DNA from: Vacuolonema iberomarrocanum LEGE 07170
GTDB taxonomy: Bacteria; Cyanobacteriota; Cyanobacteriia; Elainellales; Elainellaceae
NCBI GenBank assembly: GCA_015207365.1
Contig: JADEXA010000002.1
Coordinates: 166,617-230,616, forward strand
DNA length: 64,000 bases
Direction: 5' to 3'
Positions 9,085 through 18,322 of the stretch are shown here, in pieces. Within the stretch, counting starts at the first letter, position 1. The number at the start of each line of letters is the position of its first letter. Both the position numbers and the translations under genes were made by a program. A model generated the notes under the pieces. The model was not told where the DNA came from, did no database searches, and was given only the letters and a program-made list of their open reading frames with translations.

Positions 9085-10254
9085 TTATTTTTCAGCGATT
9101 TCCCGCTCTTTTTGCAAGGATTCATCCAGCTCAACGCTGGGAAATGTGGAGAGGGTGCGAGAGTTGCCCGTGAGGCGGCGGAACCCGTCGATGCCATCGG
9201 TACGCAGCCAACCCACAATACCCGCCGGAAGCACCAGAACAACGATCAGGAAAAGAGCCCCCTGGAAAAACAGCCACACTTCTGGAAACTGCTCGCTCAG
9301 CAGGCTGCGGGCATAGTTCACCGCAATAGCCCCGAGGATGGCCCCCACCAACGTCGCGCGGCCACCCACCGCTACCCAAATCACCATTTCGATGGAAAAG
9401 GCAATATCCATATACTGCGGCGAAACGATGCCGGACTGGACGGTGTAGAGGGCTCCAGCAATGCCCGCAATGCCGCCCGAAATGGCGAAGACGAGCACTT
9501 TGAAGGAGGTGGGATCGTAGCCCGAAAAGCGGACGCGGTTCTCATCATCGCGAATGGCGACTAGCAAGCGGCCAAAGCGGCCACTGGTAAGCCAGCGACA
9601 AAAGGCATAGGTCAAGGTCAGCAACAGGATGGTGATGAGATAGAAGGAAAATTGCACAGAGGGCGAACCCACCTGATTGCCAAACAACATCGTGGTCGAT
9701 GTTTTAAGTCCATTTGTCCCGTTGATCAACTTTTGCTGACCGTTGAAGAAGTTGAAGAAAACGACCAGGGCGGCTTGCGTCAGGATGGAAAAGTAAACCC
9801 CACGAATCCGGTTGCGGAACACGAGGTAGCCCAGCAATCCGGCCACAATCATGGGTAGGACGACAATAGCCACCAAGGTAAAGGGGAAGGAGTGGAAGGG
9901 CTCCCAAAACCAGGGCAGTTCCGTGACGCCATAGAGCGGGAAAAAGTCGGGGATCTGGCCTTCGGGGATTTGTAGTTGCAAATACATCGCCAGGGCATAG
10001 CCGCCCAGGGCAAAGAAAATGCCATGCCCCAAACTGAGCAGCCCGGTGAAGCCCCAGATCAAGTCAATGCCGAGGGCAACGATCGCCAGCGACATAAACC
10101 GTGCCAACAGAGTCAATCGAAAATCCGACAAGATAAGGGGAACGATGACCGCCAGAATGAGGGCGACCCCCACTACGATCCCCGCTTCGATCAGGAGCTT
10201 ATTTTTGCGCGATCGCCGCGATCGCTGTCGCCCAAGAGCTGTATCTACCGCCAT
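9085..10254 (-). CDS. urtC: Urea ABC transporter permease UrtC
   Basis: 389 residues, a LivM-type inner-membrane permease with about ten hydrophobic segments starting at residue 23. Motifs GIDLIWGFTGLLSLGHGIFF and the conserved cytoplasmic EAA-like region GLKTSTTMLFG to RSLLSEQFPE match UrtC. The N-terminus is rich in Arg (RQRSRRSRKNK), and the C-terminus ends in a charged cytosolic tail. Located between urtB and urtD in the operon; 92 bp separate it from urtD. Confidence 0.94.
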   Translation of the reverse strand: MAVDTALGRQRSRRSRKNKLLIEAGIVVGVALILAVIVPLILSDFRLTLLARFMSLAIVALGIDLIWGFTGLLSLGHGIFFALGGYALAMYLQLQIPEGQIPDFFPLYGVTELPWFWEPFHSFPFTLVAIVVLPMIVAGLLGYLVFRNRIRGVYFSILTQAALVVFFNFFNGQQKLINGTNGLKTSTTMLFGNQVGSPSVQFSFYLITILLLTLTYAFCRWLTSGRFGRLLVAIRDDENRVRFSGYDPTSFKVLVFAISGGIAGIAGALYTVQSGIVSPQYMDIAFSIEMVIWVAVGGRATLVGAILGAIAVNYARSLLSEQFPEVWLFFQGALFLIVVLVLPAGIVGWLRTDGIDGFRRLTGNSRTLSTFPSVELDESLQKEREIAEK

Positions 10255-10315
10255 GCCAAAACCCTAAATGAACCAAACCGCCAAACCAAACGCTCCCTGA
10301 GTCGGGCTGAGACGG

Positions 10316-11494
10316 TTAAGCCTCAACCGATCGCCCCTTCTGCGGGAACAGTCCCGCCGGACGCACTTGCAAAAAGGCAATGATGAGGACGAATACCATC
10401 ACTTTTGCCATGCTGGCGGTCGCAAAAAATGTAAAGAAGCCTACCAATGGCTGAAGAAATTCAACACCGCTGCCCCCGAGGATGATGGCGATCGTGCCGG
10501 AACCGATGAGATAGTTCAGTGTCCCGATCACCAGCGCCGCAACGATACTGCCCACCAATTTGCCAACCCCGCCAACCACAACCACCATGAACGAGTCCAC
10601 AATGTAGTTTGTGCCGAGGTTTGGCCCCACAGACCCCAGCAGGCTGACCGCACAACCCGCCACTCCGGCCAACCCCGACCCCAGCGCAAAGGTCAAGGCA
10701 TCCACCTGGGCTGTCGGGATGCCCAGGCAAGCGCTCATATCCCGGTTCTGGGTCACCGAACGAATGCGCAACCCCCAGACCGAGCGGTTCAAGAACCAGT
10801 AAATCCCAATGAGGCAAAGCACCGTCAGCGCGATGATGAACAGACGCGTATAGGGCAGTTGCGATATGCCGAAGGGAATGCCGCCTCGCAACCAGGCCGG
10901 GGCCGTGACATCCACATTGCGAGTACTAAACCAAAGGCGCGCGAGGATTGGTACCTGGTTGAGCAGGAATCCCGAGCCACCGGCGATCGCCAACGATAAA
11001 GGCAGGAGGATGGCGATCGCCTTTTTCTGCATCGACGCCCAATCTGACCGCTTGCGTAAAACCCACAGTGCCCCAAAGAACAGCAAGCAAAAAACGGCAA
11101 TGCTAATGGCCATCGCTCCGCTGACACTGCGGACAAACTGCCGCAGAATCAAGCTCACACCCCAGGTCGCCAGCAGGGTTTCGAGGGGTCGCCCGTAGAG
11201 GTATCGAATCACCCCCCGCTCCAGCGCCAACCCCACCAGCGCCGCCACAATGAAGGCGGCCACCACCGCCACAAAAATGTAGAGACTAAACAGCGGCTCT
11301 CCCAAGGGTCGGAAGGCCAGTTGCACCACGTAGGTCGTGTAAGCGCCCAGCATCATCAACTCGCCGTGAGCCAGGTTGATGACGCCCATCAAACCAAATA
11401 TGATCGCCAGGCCCAGTGCCGCAATCAGTAGCACCGCACCGATACTAATGCCGTTAAAAATTCCGTCAAACAACCCAAACAACGCTTGCAGCAC
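10316..11494 (-). CDS. urtB: Urea ABC transporter permease UrtB
   Basis: 392 residues, a LivH-type permease pairing with UrtC to form the urea channel. N-terminal FNGISIGAVLLIAALGLAII and GVINLAHGELMMLGAYTTYV are typical of UrtB. About nine hydrophobic segments are seen, with the conserved LGSVGPNLGTNYIVDSFMVV stretch near residue 290. It follows urtA by 135 bp that hold a small hairpin, and precedes urtC by 61 bp. Confidence 0.94.
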   Translation of the reverse strand: MLQALFGLFDGIFNGISIGAVLLIAALGLAIIFGLMGVINLAHGELMMLGAYTTYVVQLAFRPLGEPLFSLYIFVAVVAAFIVAALVGLALERGVIRYLYGRPLETLLATWGVSLILRQFVRSVSGAMAISIAVFCLLFFGALWVLRKRSDWASMQKKAIAILLPLSLAIAGGSGFLLNQVPILARLWFSTRNVDVTAPAWLRGGIPFGISQLPYTRLFIIALTVLCLIGIYWFLNRSVWGLRIRSVTQNRDMSACLGIPTAQVDALTFALGSGLAGVAGCAVSLLGSVGPNLGTNYIVDSFMVVVVGGVGKLVGSIVAALVIGTLNYLIGSGTIAIILGGSGVEFLQPLVGFFTFFATASMAKVMVFVLIIAFLQVRPAGLFPQKGRSVEA

Positions 11495-11587
11495 TGCCCT
11501 CTGCCCTCAAATAGCGGTTGATCAAAAATCCGTGGCACTTCGTCCAGTTATGGCTCGTTTAATCGTTACGCGAATGAATACACGAAG

Positions 11588-11611
11588 CGTGGCGACGTTA
11601 CCGCCGCCACG
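11588..11611 (-). promoter_or_regulatory. Intercistronic hairpin between urtA and urtB
   Basis: Perfect 7-bp arms CGTGGCG and CGCCACG around a 10-base loop, 18 bp beyond the urtA stop, with no T-run. Hairpins like this between a binding-protein gene and its permease genes often stabilise the upstream mRNA part so that the binding protein is made in excess; here that role is inferred. Confidence 0.45.
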
Positions 11612-11629
11612 TCATGTCAAAAGACAGCG

Positions 11630-12961
11630 CTAGGCTCCTTCCATCGGAAACTGCTCTCCCTTCTCGGGATCCGTCCAGTCGCAGGCAAGACCCTGGGTCT
11701 CCGGCACATACTGGTTCCAGGGCAGCGGATCAACAGGCCCATCCGTAGAGGAAACGATATCGAACATCCCATCATCCCGCACCTGCCCGATCCGAACAGT
11801 CTTGGAGATGTGGTGGTTAACATTCATTGTCACCAGCCCTTCCGGTGCCGCAAACTCTTGGCCAATCGCGGCCGCCCGCACTGCTTCCAGCTCGGTGGTA
11901 CCCGCCGCTTCAACCGCTTGCTTCCATAGGTAGACCATGATGTAGGCCGCTTCCATGGGGTCGTTGGTCACGCGGTCATCACCATACTCCGCTTTGAAGT
12001 TGGCCACCCACTCTTCGTTCTCGGGCGTTTCGACTGTTTGGAAGTAGTTCCATGCTGCGTAGTGACCCACCAGAAACTCGGTTCCAATCTGCCGAACTTC
12101 TTCTTCCGCCACACTTACGGACATTACAGGATACATATCAGGTGTCAGACCCGCCCCCTGCAACTGCTTGAAGAAGGCAACGTTGCTATCTCCGTTCAAG
12201 CTGTTGAAGATGACACCGCCATCGGGCAATGCGGCGCGGATCTTGGAGATGATAGGGGTGACTTCAGTACTCCCCAGAGGCAAGTAGTCTTCCCCAACGG
12301 TTTCGCCACCATTGGCGGCTAGCTGCTCTTTGATGATAGTGTTGGCGGTACGGGGGAAGACATAGTCAGACCCCACCAAGAAGAACTGCGTCCCTTTGTT
12401 TTCTAGCAACCAATCCACCGCAGGCTCGATCTGCTGGTTGGGAGCCGCTCCAGTGTAAAAGATATTTCTGGAGCATTCCTGTCCCTCGTACTGCACGGGA
12501 TACCACAACATGTGGTTCTTCGACTCAAAGACGGGTAGAACAGCTTTACGGCTAGCAGAGGTCCAGCAGCCGAAAACCGTTGCCACCTGATCCTGGTCAA
12601 TCAGCTTGGTAGCCTTCTCTGCAAACGTCGGCCAGTCGGAGGCACCATCCTCAACGACCGCCTCAATTTGCATCCCCAAGACACCGCCTGCCTCGTTGAT
12701 CTCTTTAATTGCCAACTTCTCAGCATCAACAACGGTTGTCTCACTAATCGACATCGTGCCGCTCAGGGAATGGAGAATCCCGACCTTGATCGTATCGCCA
12801 CTCGCCGCCGGAGCATCCGCACCGGCATCCGCCGTTGCTGTGTCGTCAGCCGCTGTATCTGCTGTGTCAGTGTCACTGGCACAAGACTTCAGCAAGATAC
12901 TACTACCCAAGGCAGCCGAGCCGTAAACCAAAAATTTGCGCCGATTGAATTGCATGGACAT
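11630..12961 (-). CDS. urtA: Urea ABC transporter substrate-binding lipoprotein UrtA
   Basis: 443 residues. The periplasmic receptor for urea. The N-terminus combines a twin-arginine-like RRKFL (7-11) with a lipobox ending at Cys27 (SILLKSC), so Tat export followed by lipid anchoring is likely. A Thr/Ala/Asp-rich linker (28-60) precedes the periplasmic binding fold, which starts [16 protein letters not shown] and contains [20 protein letters not shown], typical of UrtA. The C-terminus [16 protein letters not shown] is also characteristic. First gene of the urt operon, behind the NtcA site at 13089-13102. Confidence 0.96.
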   Translation of the reverse strand: MSMQFNRRKFLVYGSAALGSSILLKSCASDTDTADTAADDTATADAGADAPAASGDTIKVGILHSLSGTMSISETTVVDAEKLAIKEINEAGGVLGMQIEAVVEDGASDWPTFAEKATKLIDQDQVATVFGCWTSASRKAVLPVFESKNHMLWYPVQYEGQECSRNIFYTGAAPNQQIEPAVDWLLENKGTQFFLVGSDYVFPRTANTIIKEQLAANGGETVGEDYLPLGSTEVTPIISKIRAALPDGGVIFNSLNGDSNVAFFKQLQGAGLTPDMYPVMSVSVAEEEVRQIGTEFLVGHYAAWNYFQTVETPENEEWVANFKAEYGDDRVTNDPMEAAYIMVYLWKQAVEAAGTTELEAVRAAAIGQEFAAPEGLVTMNVNHHISKTVRIGQVRDDGMFDIVSSTDGPVDPLPWNQYVPETQGLACDWTDPEKGEQFPMEGA

Positions 12962-13060
12962 GGAACGTTAACTCTCCTTAAAAAAATCTGGGAACCGCAA
13001 TCATTATGAGGAGGTTTCAGAAATTGCGAACTTGAACCACAAAATTGTGAATCAGAGCAA

Positions 13061-13102
13061 ATACTAGAGCGGCTAGGGGGGGTGTTTTGTAGCCTAGACT
13101 AC
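13061..13102 (-). promoter_or_regulatory. NtcA-activated promoter of urtABCDE
   Basis: Positions 13089-13102 read GTA-N8-TAC, the exact consensus of the nitrogen regulator NtcA. On the minus strand a -10 box TAGTAT (13061-13066, matching TAN3T) follows after exactly 22 bp, the spacing of class II NtcA-activated promoters. The box ends about 100 bp upstream of the urtA start. This predicts induction of urea uptake under nitrogen limitation. Confidence 0.88.
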
Positions 13103-13362
13103 ACTAGCCGGGTTTAAGGGTAACTTCTGATAGATTCAGGACAAGGATGATTGGTGTATAATCCAACGATTTTCCCCGATTTTTATCCCCTGACTTCAAA
13201 ATTGGCATACCAACATCTGTTTCCAGAGCATTGGAAAAATTATCATCATCGATTGACAACAGACGATCGCCCCAGGCTTCAAAGACCTCGGATGTTGATA
13301 CCCATCTAGCGGAATCCGACTTGAGGGAAAGACGCGATCGCCCAACCCAATCCTGATACTCA

Positions 13363-13452
13363 GTCCAAATCGCAAACCCCCGATATATTTTCTGTGAAAC
13401 GCTTGCTGAGCCAGAATTTCACAGAAAATATAAAGGGTTTTCTAAGGCGGAT
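13363..13452. repeat. Palindromic repeat family A, copy 1
   Basis: A 16-bp inverted repeat (13384-13399 and 13417-13432) with core TTTTCTGTGAAA, framed by AAACCCC (13374-13380) and AGGGTTT (13434-13440). It shares flank and core with copies at 17932 and 40743. This is the main content of the urtA-uvrB gap besides the NtcA promoter. Confidence 0.8.
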
Positions 13453-13570
13453 TTCGTTGTCACTTTGAGCATGCAACCGAGACCTGCCCAGCGTGGCTCC
13501 CATTTTGGTGAAGATCCGTCATGATAGGAAGCAGACTCTTCCCCTCGTGTTCTCGCCCCACATCTCTCCT

Positions 13571-15619
13571 ATGGACTTCAGCATTCAGGCTCCATTTACC
13601 CCGACTGGCGACCAACCCAAAGCCATTGCTGGCCTCGTTCAGGGTCTTCAAGCAGGCACCCGCTACCAAACCTTGCTAGGGGCAACGGGTACCGGCAAAA
13701 CCCACACCATGGCACGGGTGATTGAGCAGATCGGCAAACCCGCGCTGGTGTTGGCACACAACAAGACCCTGGCCGCGCAGTTGTGCAACGAGCTGCGGGA
13801 GTTTTTCCCCGACAATGCTGTCGAATACTTCATTAGTTATTACGACTACTACCAGCCAGAAGCCTACATCCCCGTCACCGACACCTACATTGCAAAAACG
13901 GCGTCGATCAACGATGAGATTGATATGTTGCGGCACTCGGCCACGCGATCGCTGTTCGAACGGCGCGATGTGGTAGTGGTCGCTTCCATCAGTTGCATCT
14001 ATGGGTTGGGGATTCCGTCGGAATACCTGAAAGCTTCGATCCCCTTGCGGTTGGGCGAGGAAAGAAATCAGCGCCAGGTGTTGCGCGATCTGGCCTCGAT
14101 TCAGTACGACCGGAATGACCTGGAGCCGGGACGGGGGCGGTTTCGGGTGAAGGGGGATGTGCTGGAGATTGGCCCCGCCTACGAAGACCGCATCATTCGG
14201 GTGGAATTTTTTGGAGATGAAATCGACGCCATTCGCTATGTGGATCCGTTAACGGGGGAAACCCTGCAAACGATGGAAGCGGTGAACATTTACCCGGCCA
14301 AGCACTTTGTGACGCCAGGAGAACGATTGGAAACCGCACTGGTGGCGATTGAGGCAGAACTGAAGGAGCAATTGGCGGCTCTGGAGGGTGAAAACAAGCT
14401 CCTGGAAGCGCAGCGGCTGGAGCAACGCACTCGCTACGATCTGGAGATGATCCGCGAGATTGGCTATTGCAATGGCGTGGAAAACTATGCCCGCCACCTC
14501 GCCGGACGGCAAGCGGGATCGCCTCCCGAATGCTTGATTGATTACTTCCCAAAAGATTGGCTATTGGTGATGGATGAGTCGCATGTCACGATCCCCCAGT
14601 TGCGGGGGATGTACAACGGCGATCGCTCCCGTAAGATGACGCTGATCGACCATGGTTTCCGACTACCTAGTGCCGCAGATAACCGTCCCCTGAAAGCCGA
14701 GGAGTTTTGGGAAAAGGTGAGCCAGTGCGTCTTTGTGTCGGCCACACCGGGAGCATGGGAACTGGAAACCAGTGGTGGCGAATTTGAGGAAACCGCTGAG
14801 GGCGATCGCCTCTACAAAACAGGCACAGGCAATGTAGTGGAGCAAGTGATTCGTCCCACGGGCGTGCTGGATCCGGAAATCTTCGTGCGCCCAACTGAGG
14901 GACAGATCGATGACCTGTTGGGCGAAATCCAGGAGCGGGTGCAGCGTCAGGAGCGCACCCTTGTCACCACCCTTACCAAACGGATGGCTGAGGATTTGAC
15001 CGAATACTTGCAAGACCGGGCGATTCGCGTCCGCTACTTGCATTCCGAAATCGGCTCCATCGAACGGATCGAGATTTTGCAAGATTTGCGCAACGGCGAG
15101 TTTGATGCGCTGATTGGGGTGAACCTATTGCGGGAAGGGCTGGACTTGCCCGAGGTTTCCCTTGTTGCCATTCTGGATGCCGACAAGGAAGGCTATCTGC
15201 GAGCTGAGCGATCGCTCATCCAGACCATCGGACGCGCCGCCCGCCATGTCAATGGACAAGCAATTCTCTACGCCGAAACCCTGACCAAGAGTATGGATCG
15301 GGCTATTTTCGAAACGGAGCGGCGGCGCGCCATTCAAATGGAGTACAACGAGAAGCACGGCATCACGCCCAAGCCAATCATCAAGAAGCCCAAGAACTCG
15401 ATCTTGCAATTCCTGGAAGTGTCCCGTCGGGTCAATGCCCAGCAGCTCGAAGAAATCTACGAACATTCCGATGATCTGTCCCTAGAAGATATTCCCAGTC
15501 TCATCACCCAACTCGAAAGCCAGATGAAGGAGTCGGCCAAGAACCTGGAGTTCGAGGAAGCGGCGAAGTATCGCGATCGCATCAAACAACTGCGCGATCG
15601 CCTCCTGGGTAAACGCTAG
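13571..15619 (+). CDS. uvrB: UvrABC system protein B (excinuclease subunit B)
   Basis: 682 residues from ATG 13571; the longer frame from 13493 adds 26 residues foreign to the family. UvrB loads onto DNA lesions with UvrA, verifies damage with its beta-hairpin and recruits UvrC for nucleotide excision repair. Walker A GATGTGKT (37-44), the beta-hairpin tip [12 protein letters not shown] (near residue 95), helicase motifs including VSATPG, and QTIGRAARH near residue 550 are intact. The C-terminal UVR domain (about 640-680, [20 protein letters not shown]) binds UvrC. Monocistronic by position; it converges on the kinase gene with an 18-bp gap. Confidence 0.97.
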   Translation: MDFSIQAPFTPTGDQPKAIAGLVQGLQAGTRYQTLLGATGTGKTHTMARVIEQIGKPALVLAHNKTLAAQLCNELREFFPDNAVEYFISYYDYYQPEAYIPVTDTYIAKTASINDEIDMLRHSATRSLFERRDVVVVASISCIYGLGIPSEYLKASIPLRLGEERNQRQVLRDLASIQYDRNDLEPGRGRFRVKGDVLEIGPAYEDRIIRVEFFGDEIDAIRYVDPLTGETLQTMEAVNIYPAKHFVTPGERLETALVAIEAELKEQLAALEGENKLLEAQRLEQRTRYDLEMIREIGYCNGVENYARHLAGRQAGSPPECLIDYFPKDWLLVMDESHVTIPQLRGMYNGDRSRKMTLIDHGFRLPSAADNRPLKAEEFWEKVSQCVFVSATPGAWELETSGGEFEETAEGDRLYKTGTGNVVEQVIRPTGVLDPEIFVRPTEGQIDDLLGEIQERVQRQERTLVTTLTKRMAEDLTEYLQDRAIRVRYLHSEIGSIERIEILQDLRNGEFDALIGVNLLREGLDLPEVSLVAILDADKEGYLRAERSLIQTIGRAARHVNGQAILYAETLTKSMDRAIFETERRRAIQMEYNEKHGITPKPIIKKPKNSILQFLEVSRRVNAQQLEEIYEHSDDLSLEDIPSLITQLESQMKESAKNLEFEEAAKYRDRIKQLRDRLLGKR

Positions 15620-15637
15620 CGTGATCCAGATTTGATA

Positions 15638-17839
15638 TCACTCATCATCGTCGTCGTTCTCTTCTTCAGCGTCGGGCTCGATGGGTTGTTCGGCGTCATT
15701 GTTGGGTAGCGGCTCGGGTTCAATCGGGGTGGTGGTGACGCGATCGGCCGCAACATCCAGGTTGTAGCGGAAGGCGTCATCACTGCGAGAAACCAGGACA
15801 ATTTCGTAAAAGCCAGATTGGGGGAGTTCCCCAGACCACTGGGTGCTTTCGGAGTCTTCCAGGAGCACAGGCAGCTCTTGGGTGGGGACAGGCAAGTAGA
15901 GGGAAAAGAGGGTCGTATTGGCTGGAACCCCCAGGCTAAGTCGCAGCAGTTGGTTTTGGCTGAGTCGGGCGATGTAGACCTGTCCGCTACCGGGAGCCAG
16001 CTCGCCATCCAGGGTGGTGCTAAACTCGCCATCGCCAAATTCAACCGTTTGGAGGCGATCGCCCGATTTCAATGCTTGCAATTGGTCAAAGGTCATCGCC
16101 TGCCAGACTTGGCCAATGGGGCGATCGATAAAGTCCTCGCCGCGCCATTCAGGAAAATGGTGGAAGAACTGAGCATCCGCCAGATCATTCAGCGCCCGAC
16201 TGCTGACATTGAGCTGATTGACTTCGTTCCGCCAGGCGTTGCGCTGGCTAGAGTCGTAGCTGCCCAGTTGTCGTCGCGCTTGGGTGCTGAGGTTGGCCTC
16301 CATCCATTCGAGCCAGTCGAGGGCGATCGCATCCCACCGCTCTCGCCACACGGCATCGTCGGGAGCATTCGAAAGGGTATTGCCGCGCATTTCAGGGTAG
16401 TCCTGAAAGAAGGTAGCATCGGCAATCTGCACCAAAAAGCGCGACGATACCCCCAACTCATCCCGGCGGCTCGTGAGCGCCTGTTTGCGGGCTTGTTCTT
16501 CGGGTGAGAAGGATGTTTCGTTCGAATCAGGGGTTTCGGCTTCGTTGGGTGTGCCGCCAGTAAATAGGGGAACCCAAAGATCGCTCGTAAACCAAAGCGC
16601 ACTCAAGGCTCCCCCGGCCAAAATTGCCGTCGCTACAATCGCGCCGATGTTTTTATTGCTCCCGCTTTTGCGCGGTGGGCTGGGCGATTGGAGAGGCGAT
16701 CGGGCGACCGTTTGGGACTTAGAGGCGGGTGATGGGGTCATTGCACGGGTCGACGCCATCGGCTTGCCTCCCGGAGACACGGCCTTTGTTTTTTCTGTCT
16801 CGGTTGCTGGGGACAAAGGCGGTGGCGGTGGGGGCGGCAGTGGCGGAGCGGCATTCAGCGCCGACGATTCAATCGGAACCGCCTTGAGCGCATCCAGTGC
16901 CGCAGTAGCAGAGGGGTAGCGATCGCTCGCATCTTTTGCTAGCAACCGTTTCAGCACATCCATCAGAGTCGGATGAACGGAGATAGCAGATATCCAGGCT
17001 CCCCAGGCACTATCCCCAAACTCAGCGGGATCACGTCCCGACAACAGCACGACAGCGGTCATTCCCAGCGCATACAAATCACTTTGGGGGGAAACATCAC
17101 CATCCTGCATCTGCTCGGCTGGAGCATAGCCGGCTTTGCCCAAAAGCGTGACTTCAGGGGCAGAGGCAAACCGGGACGCAACCGCTGCCGCCACTTGCTT
17201 GACGCCACCAAAGTCAATCAGCACTGGAAGTTGGTCAGCAGACCGCAGGATCAAATTATCCGGGGCAATATCTCGGTGGATGACGCCTTGGTTATGGATG
17301 TAGTGCAATACGGGGAGGAGCGATCGCAACAGATGCACCACTTCCGCCTCGGAAAACGTTTTCCCCATCAGGCGACGGGACGCCAGGGTTTGCTGATAGG
17401 TTTTCCCCTGCACATAATCCTGAATCAGAAACAGATGGGCCTGGTGTTCAAACTGGGCTCGCAACAGTTCCCGAAACCGAGGAATCTGGGGATGGCGCAA
17501 CTGATATAACACGCCTGCCTCGCGCTCAAACAATGCCTTGGCCTTCTGTACCGCCACATCCCCCTGCACCTGGGGCGCAAATTCCTTAAGCACACAGCGC
17601 TCATTGAAGCGGTTCAAATCCTCGGCCAAATAGGTGCGCCCAAAGCCACCCGAGCCCAGCAACTGCAAAATCCGATAGCGGTTTTCCAGAATCGAGTCTT
17701 GCAAACGCTCGGGCTGCTCCCCTTCAGGAGAGCGACCCGTGGCAGACAACCTTTCTCCGCAGATGGAGCAAAAGTGACTCCCCGGAAGATTAGTATGCCC
17801 CTGACTGCAATAGCGTGACGACTTCGGAGCAAAAGACAT
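15638..17839 (-). CDS. Serine/threonine protein kinase with zinc-ribbon N-terminus and duplicated extracytoplasmic module
   Basis: 733 residues. A zinc-ribbon-like start (Cys11, Cys24, Cys27) precedes a Hanks-type kinase domain (about 55-315): glycine loop LGSGGFGRTY (61-70), Lys85 in CVLKEF, catalytic HRDIAPDN (188-195) and DFG (209-211), so it should be active. A Pro-rich linker (335-350) and one membrane helix (about 402-420) lead to an outer region. That region holds two copies of a roughly 55-residue unit (VSSRFLVQIADATFFQDYPE and VSSRALNDLADAQFFHHFPE), then a beta-rich domain and an acidic tail ending NDDDDE. Substrates unknown. Confidence 0.9.
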   Translation of the reverse strand: MSFAPKSSRYCSQGHTNLPGSHFCSICGERLSATGRSPEGEQPERLQDSILENRYRILQLLGSGGFGRTYLAEDLNRFNERCVLKEFAPQVQGDVAVQKAKALFEREAGVLYQLRHPQIPRFRELLRAQFEHQAHLFLIQDYVQGKTYQQTLASRRLMGKTFSEAEVVHLLRSLLPVLHYIHNQGVIHRDIAPDNLILRSADQLPVLIDFGGVKQVAAAVASRFASAPEVTLLGKAGYAPAEQMQDGDVSPQSDLYALGMTAVVLLSGRDPAEFGDSAWGAWISAISVHPTLMDVLKRLLAKDASDRYPSATAALDALKAVPIESSALNAAPPLPPPPPPPLSPATETEKTKAVSPGGKPMASTRAMTPSPASKSQTVARSPLQSPSPPRKSGSNKNIGAIVATAILAGGALSALWFTSDLWVPLFTGGTPNEAETPDSNETSFSPEEQARKQALTSRRDELGVSSRFLVQIADATFFQDYPEMRGNTLSNAPDDAVWRERWDAIALDWLEWMEANLSTQARRQLGSYDSSQRNAWRNEVNQLNVSSRALNDLADAQFFHHFPEWRGEDFIDRPIGQVWQAMTFDQLQALKSGDRLQTVEFGDGEFSTTLDGELAPGSGQVYIARLSQNQLLRLSLGVPANTTLFSLYLPVPTQELPVLLEDSESTQWSGELPQSGFYEIVLVSRSDDAFRYNLDVAADRVTTTPIEPEPLPNNDAEQPIEPDAEEENDDDDE

Positions 17840-17931
17840 TGATAACGTAGGAATGGAGGGTTTGTTTCAGGTTAGCGTATCCCATGCAACAGACTCGCTC
17901 AGCCATCCTAGCCGACACATTTGGTAACTCA

Positions 17932-18025
17932 TACCAAATCCAAATAGCAAACCCCTGATAGATTCTCTGTGAAATGCTTTTAGAGCAAGCATTTCACAGA
18001 GAATTCAAATAATTTTTCTAACCCG
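17932..18025. repeat. Palindromic repeat family A, copy 2
   Basis: An 18-bp perfect inverted repeat (17962-17979 and 17987-18004) with the core TCTGTGAAATGCTT, preceded by ATAGCAAACCCCTGATAG as in the other copies. The rest of the 483-bp gap between the kinase and the GGDEF/EAL gene (17840-18322) shows no supported gene. Confidence 0.8.
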
Positions 18026-18322
18026 AACCTGAGTCCAGGACAAAACCCAGAAAGGCTAAACGCGATGCCTGAACCGATCGATTGTCGATGGCGTCTCGTC
18101 TCATTTGCAGGGAAACGCCCCGAGCCTTGTGCCTGCCCTGAAAGCTCATGCGGGGACGAGTTGCGGGTACGCCTGCGCTGTTCTCGTCCGTCAGTCCTCG
18201 AATCTCGCTATATCGATTCTTCAACAGAGCTGACGACTTTATCAGAGTATTAGCTGTTAAGCACTGCGCGGAAAGGGTTTCAAAAAATCATCGTTTTTTG
18301 GTTGTCACAGAATTGAACCAAC

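Noticed and set aside
13493..13570. Longer uvrB start
   Set aside because: The added 26 residues do not match UvrB; the ATG at 13571 gives the standard MDFSIQAPF start.
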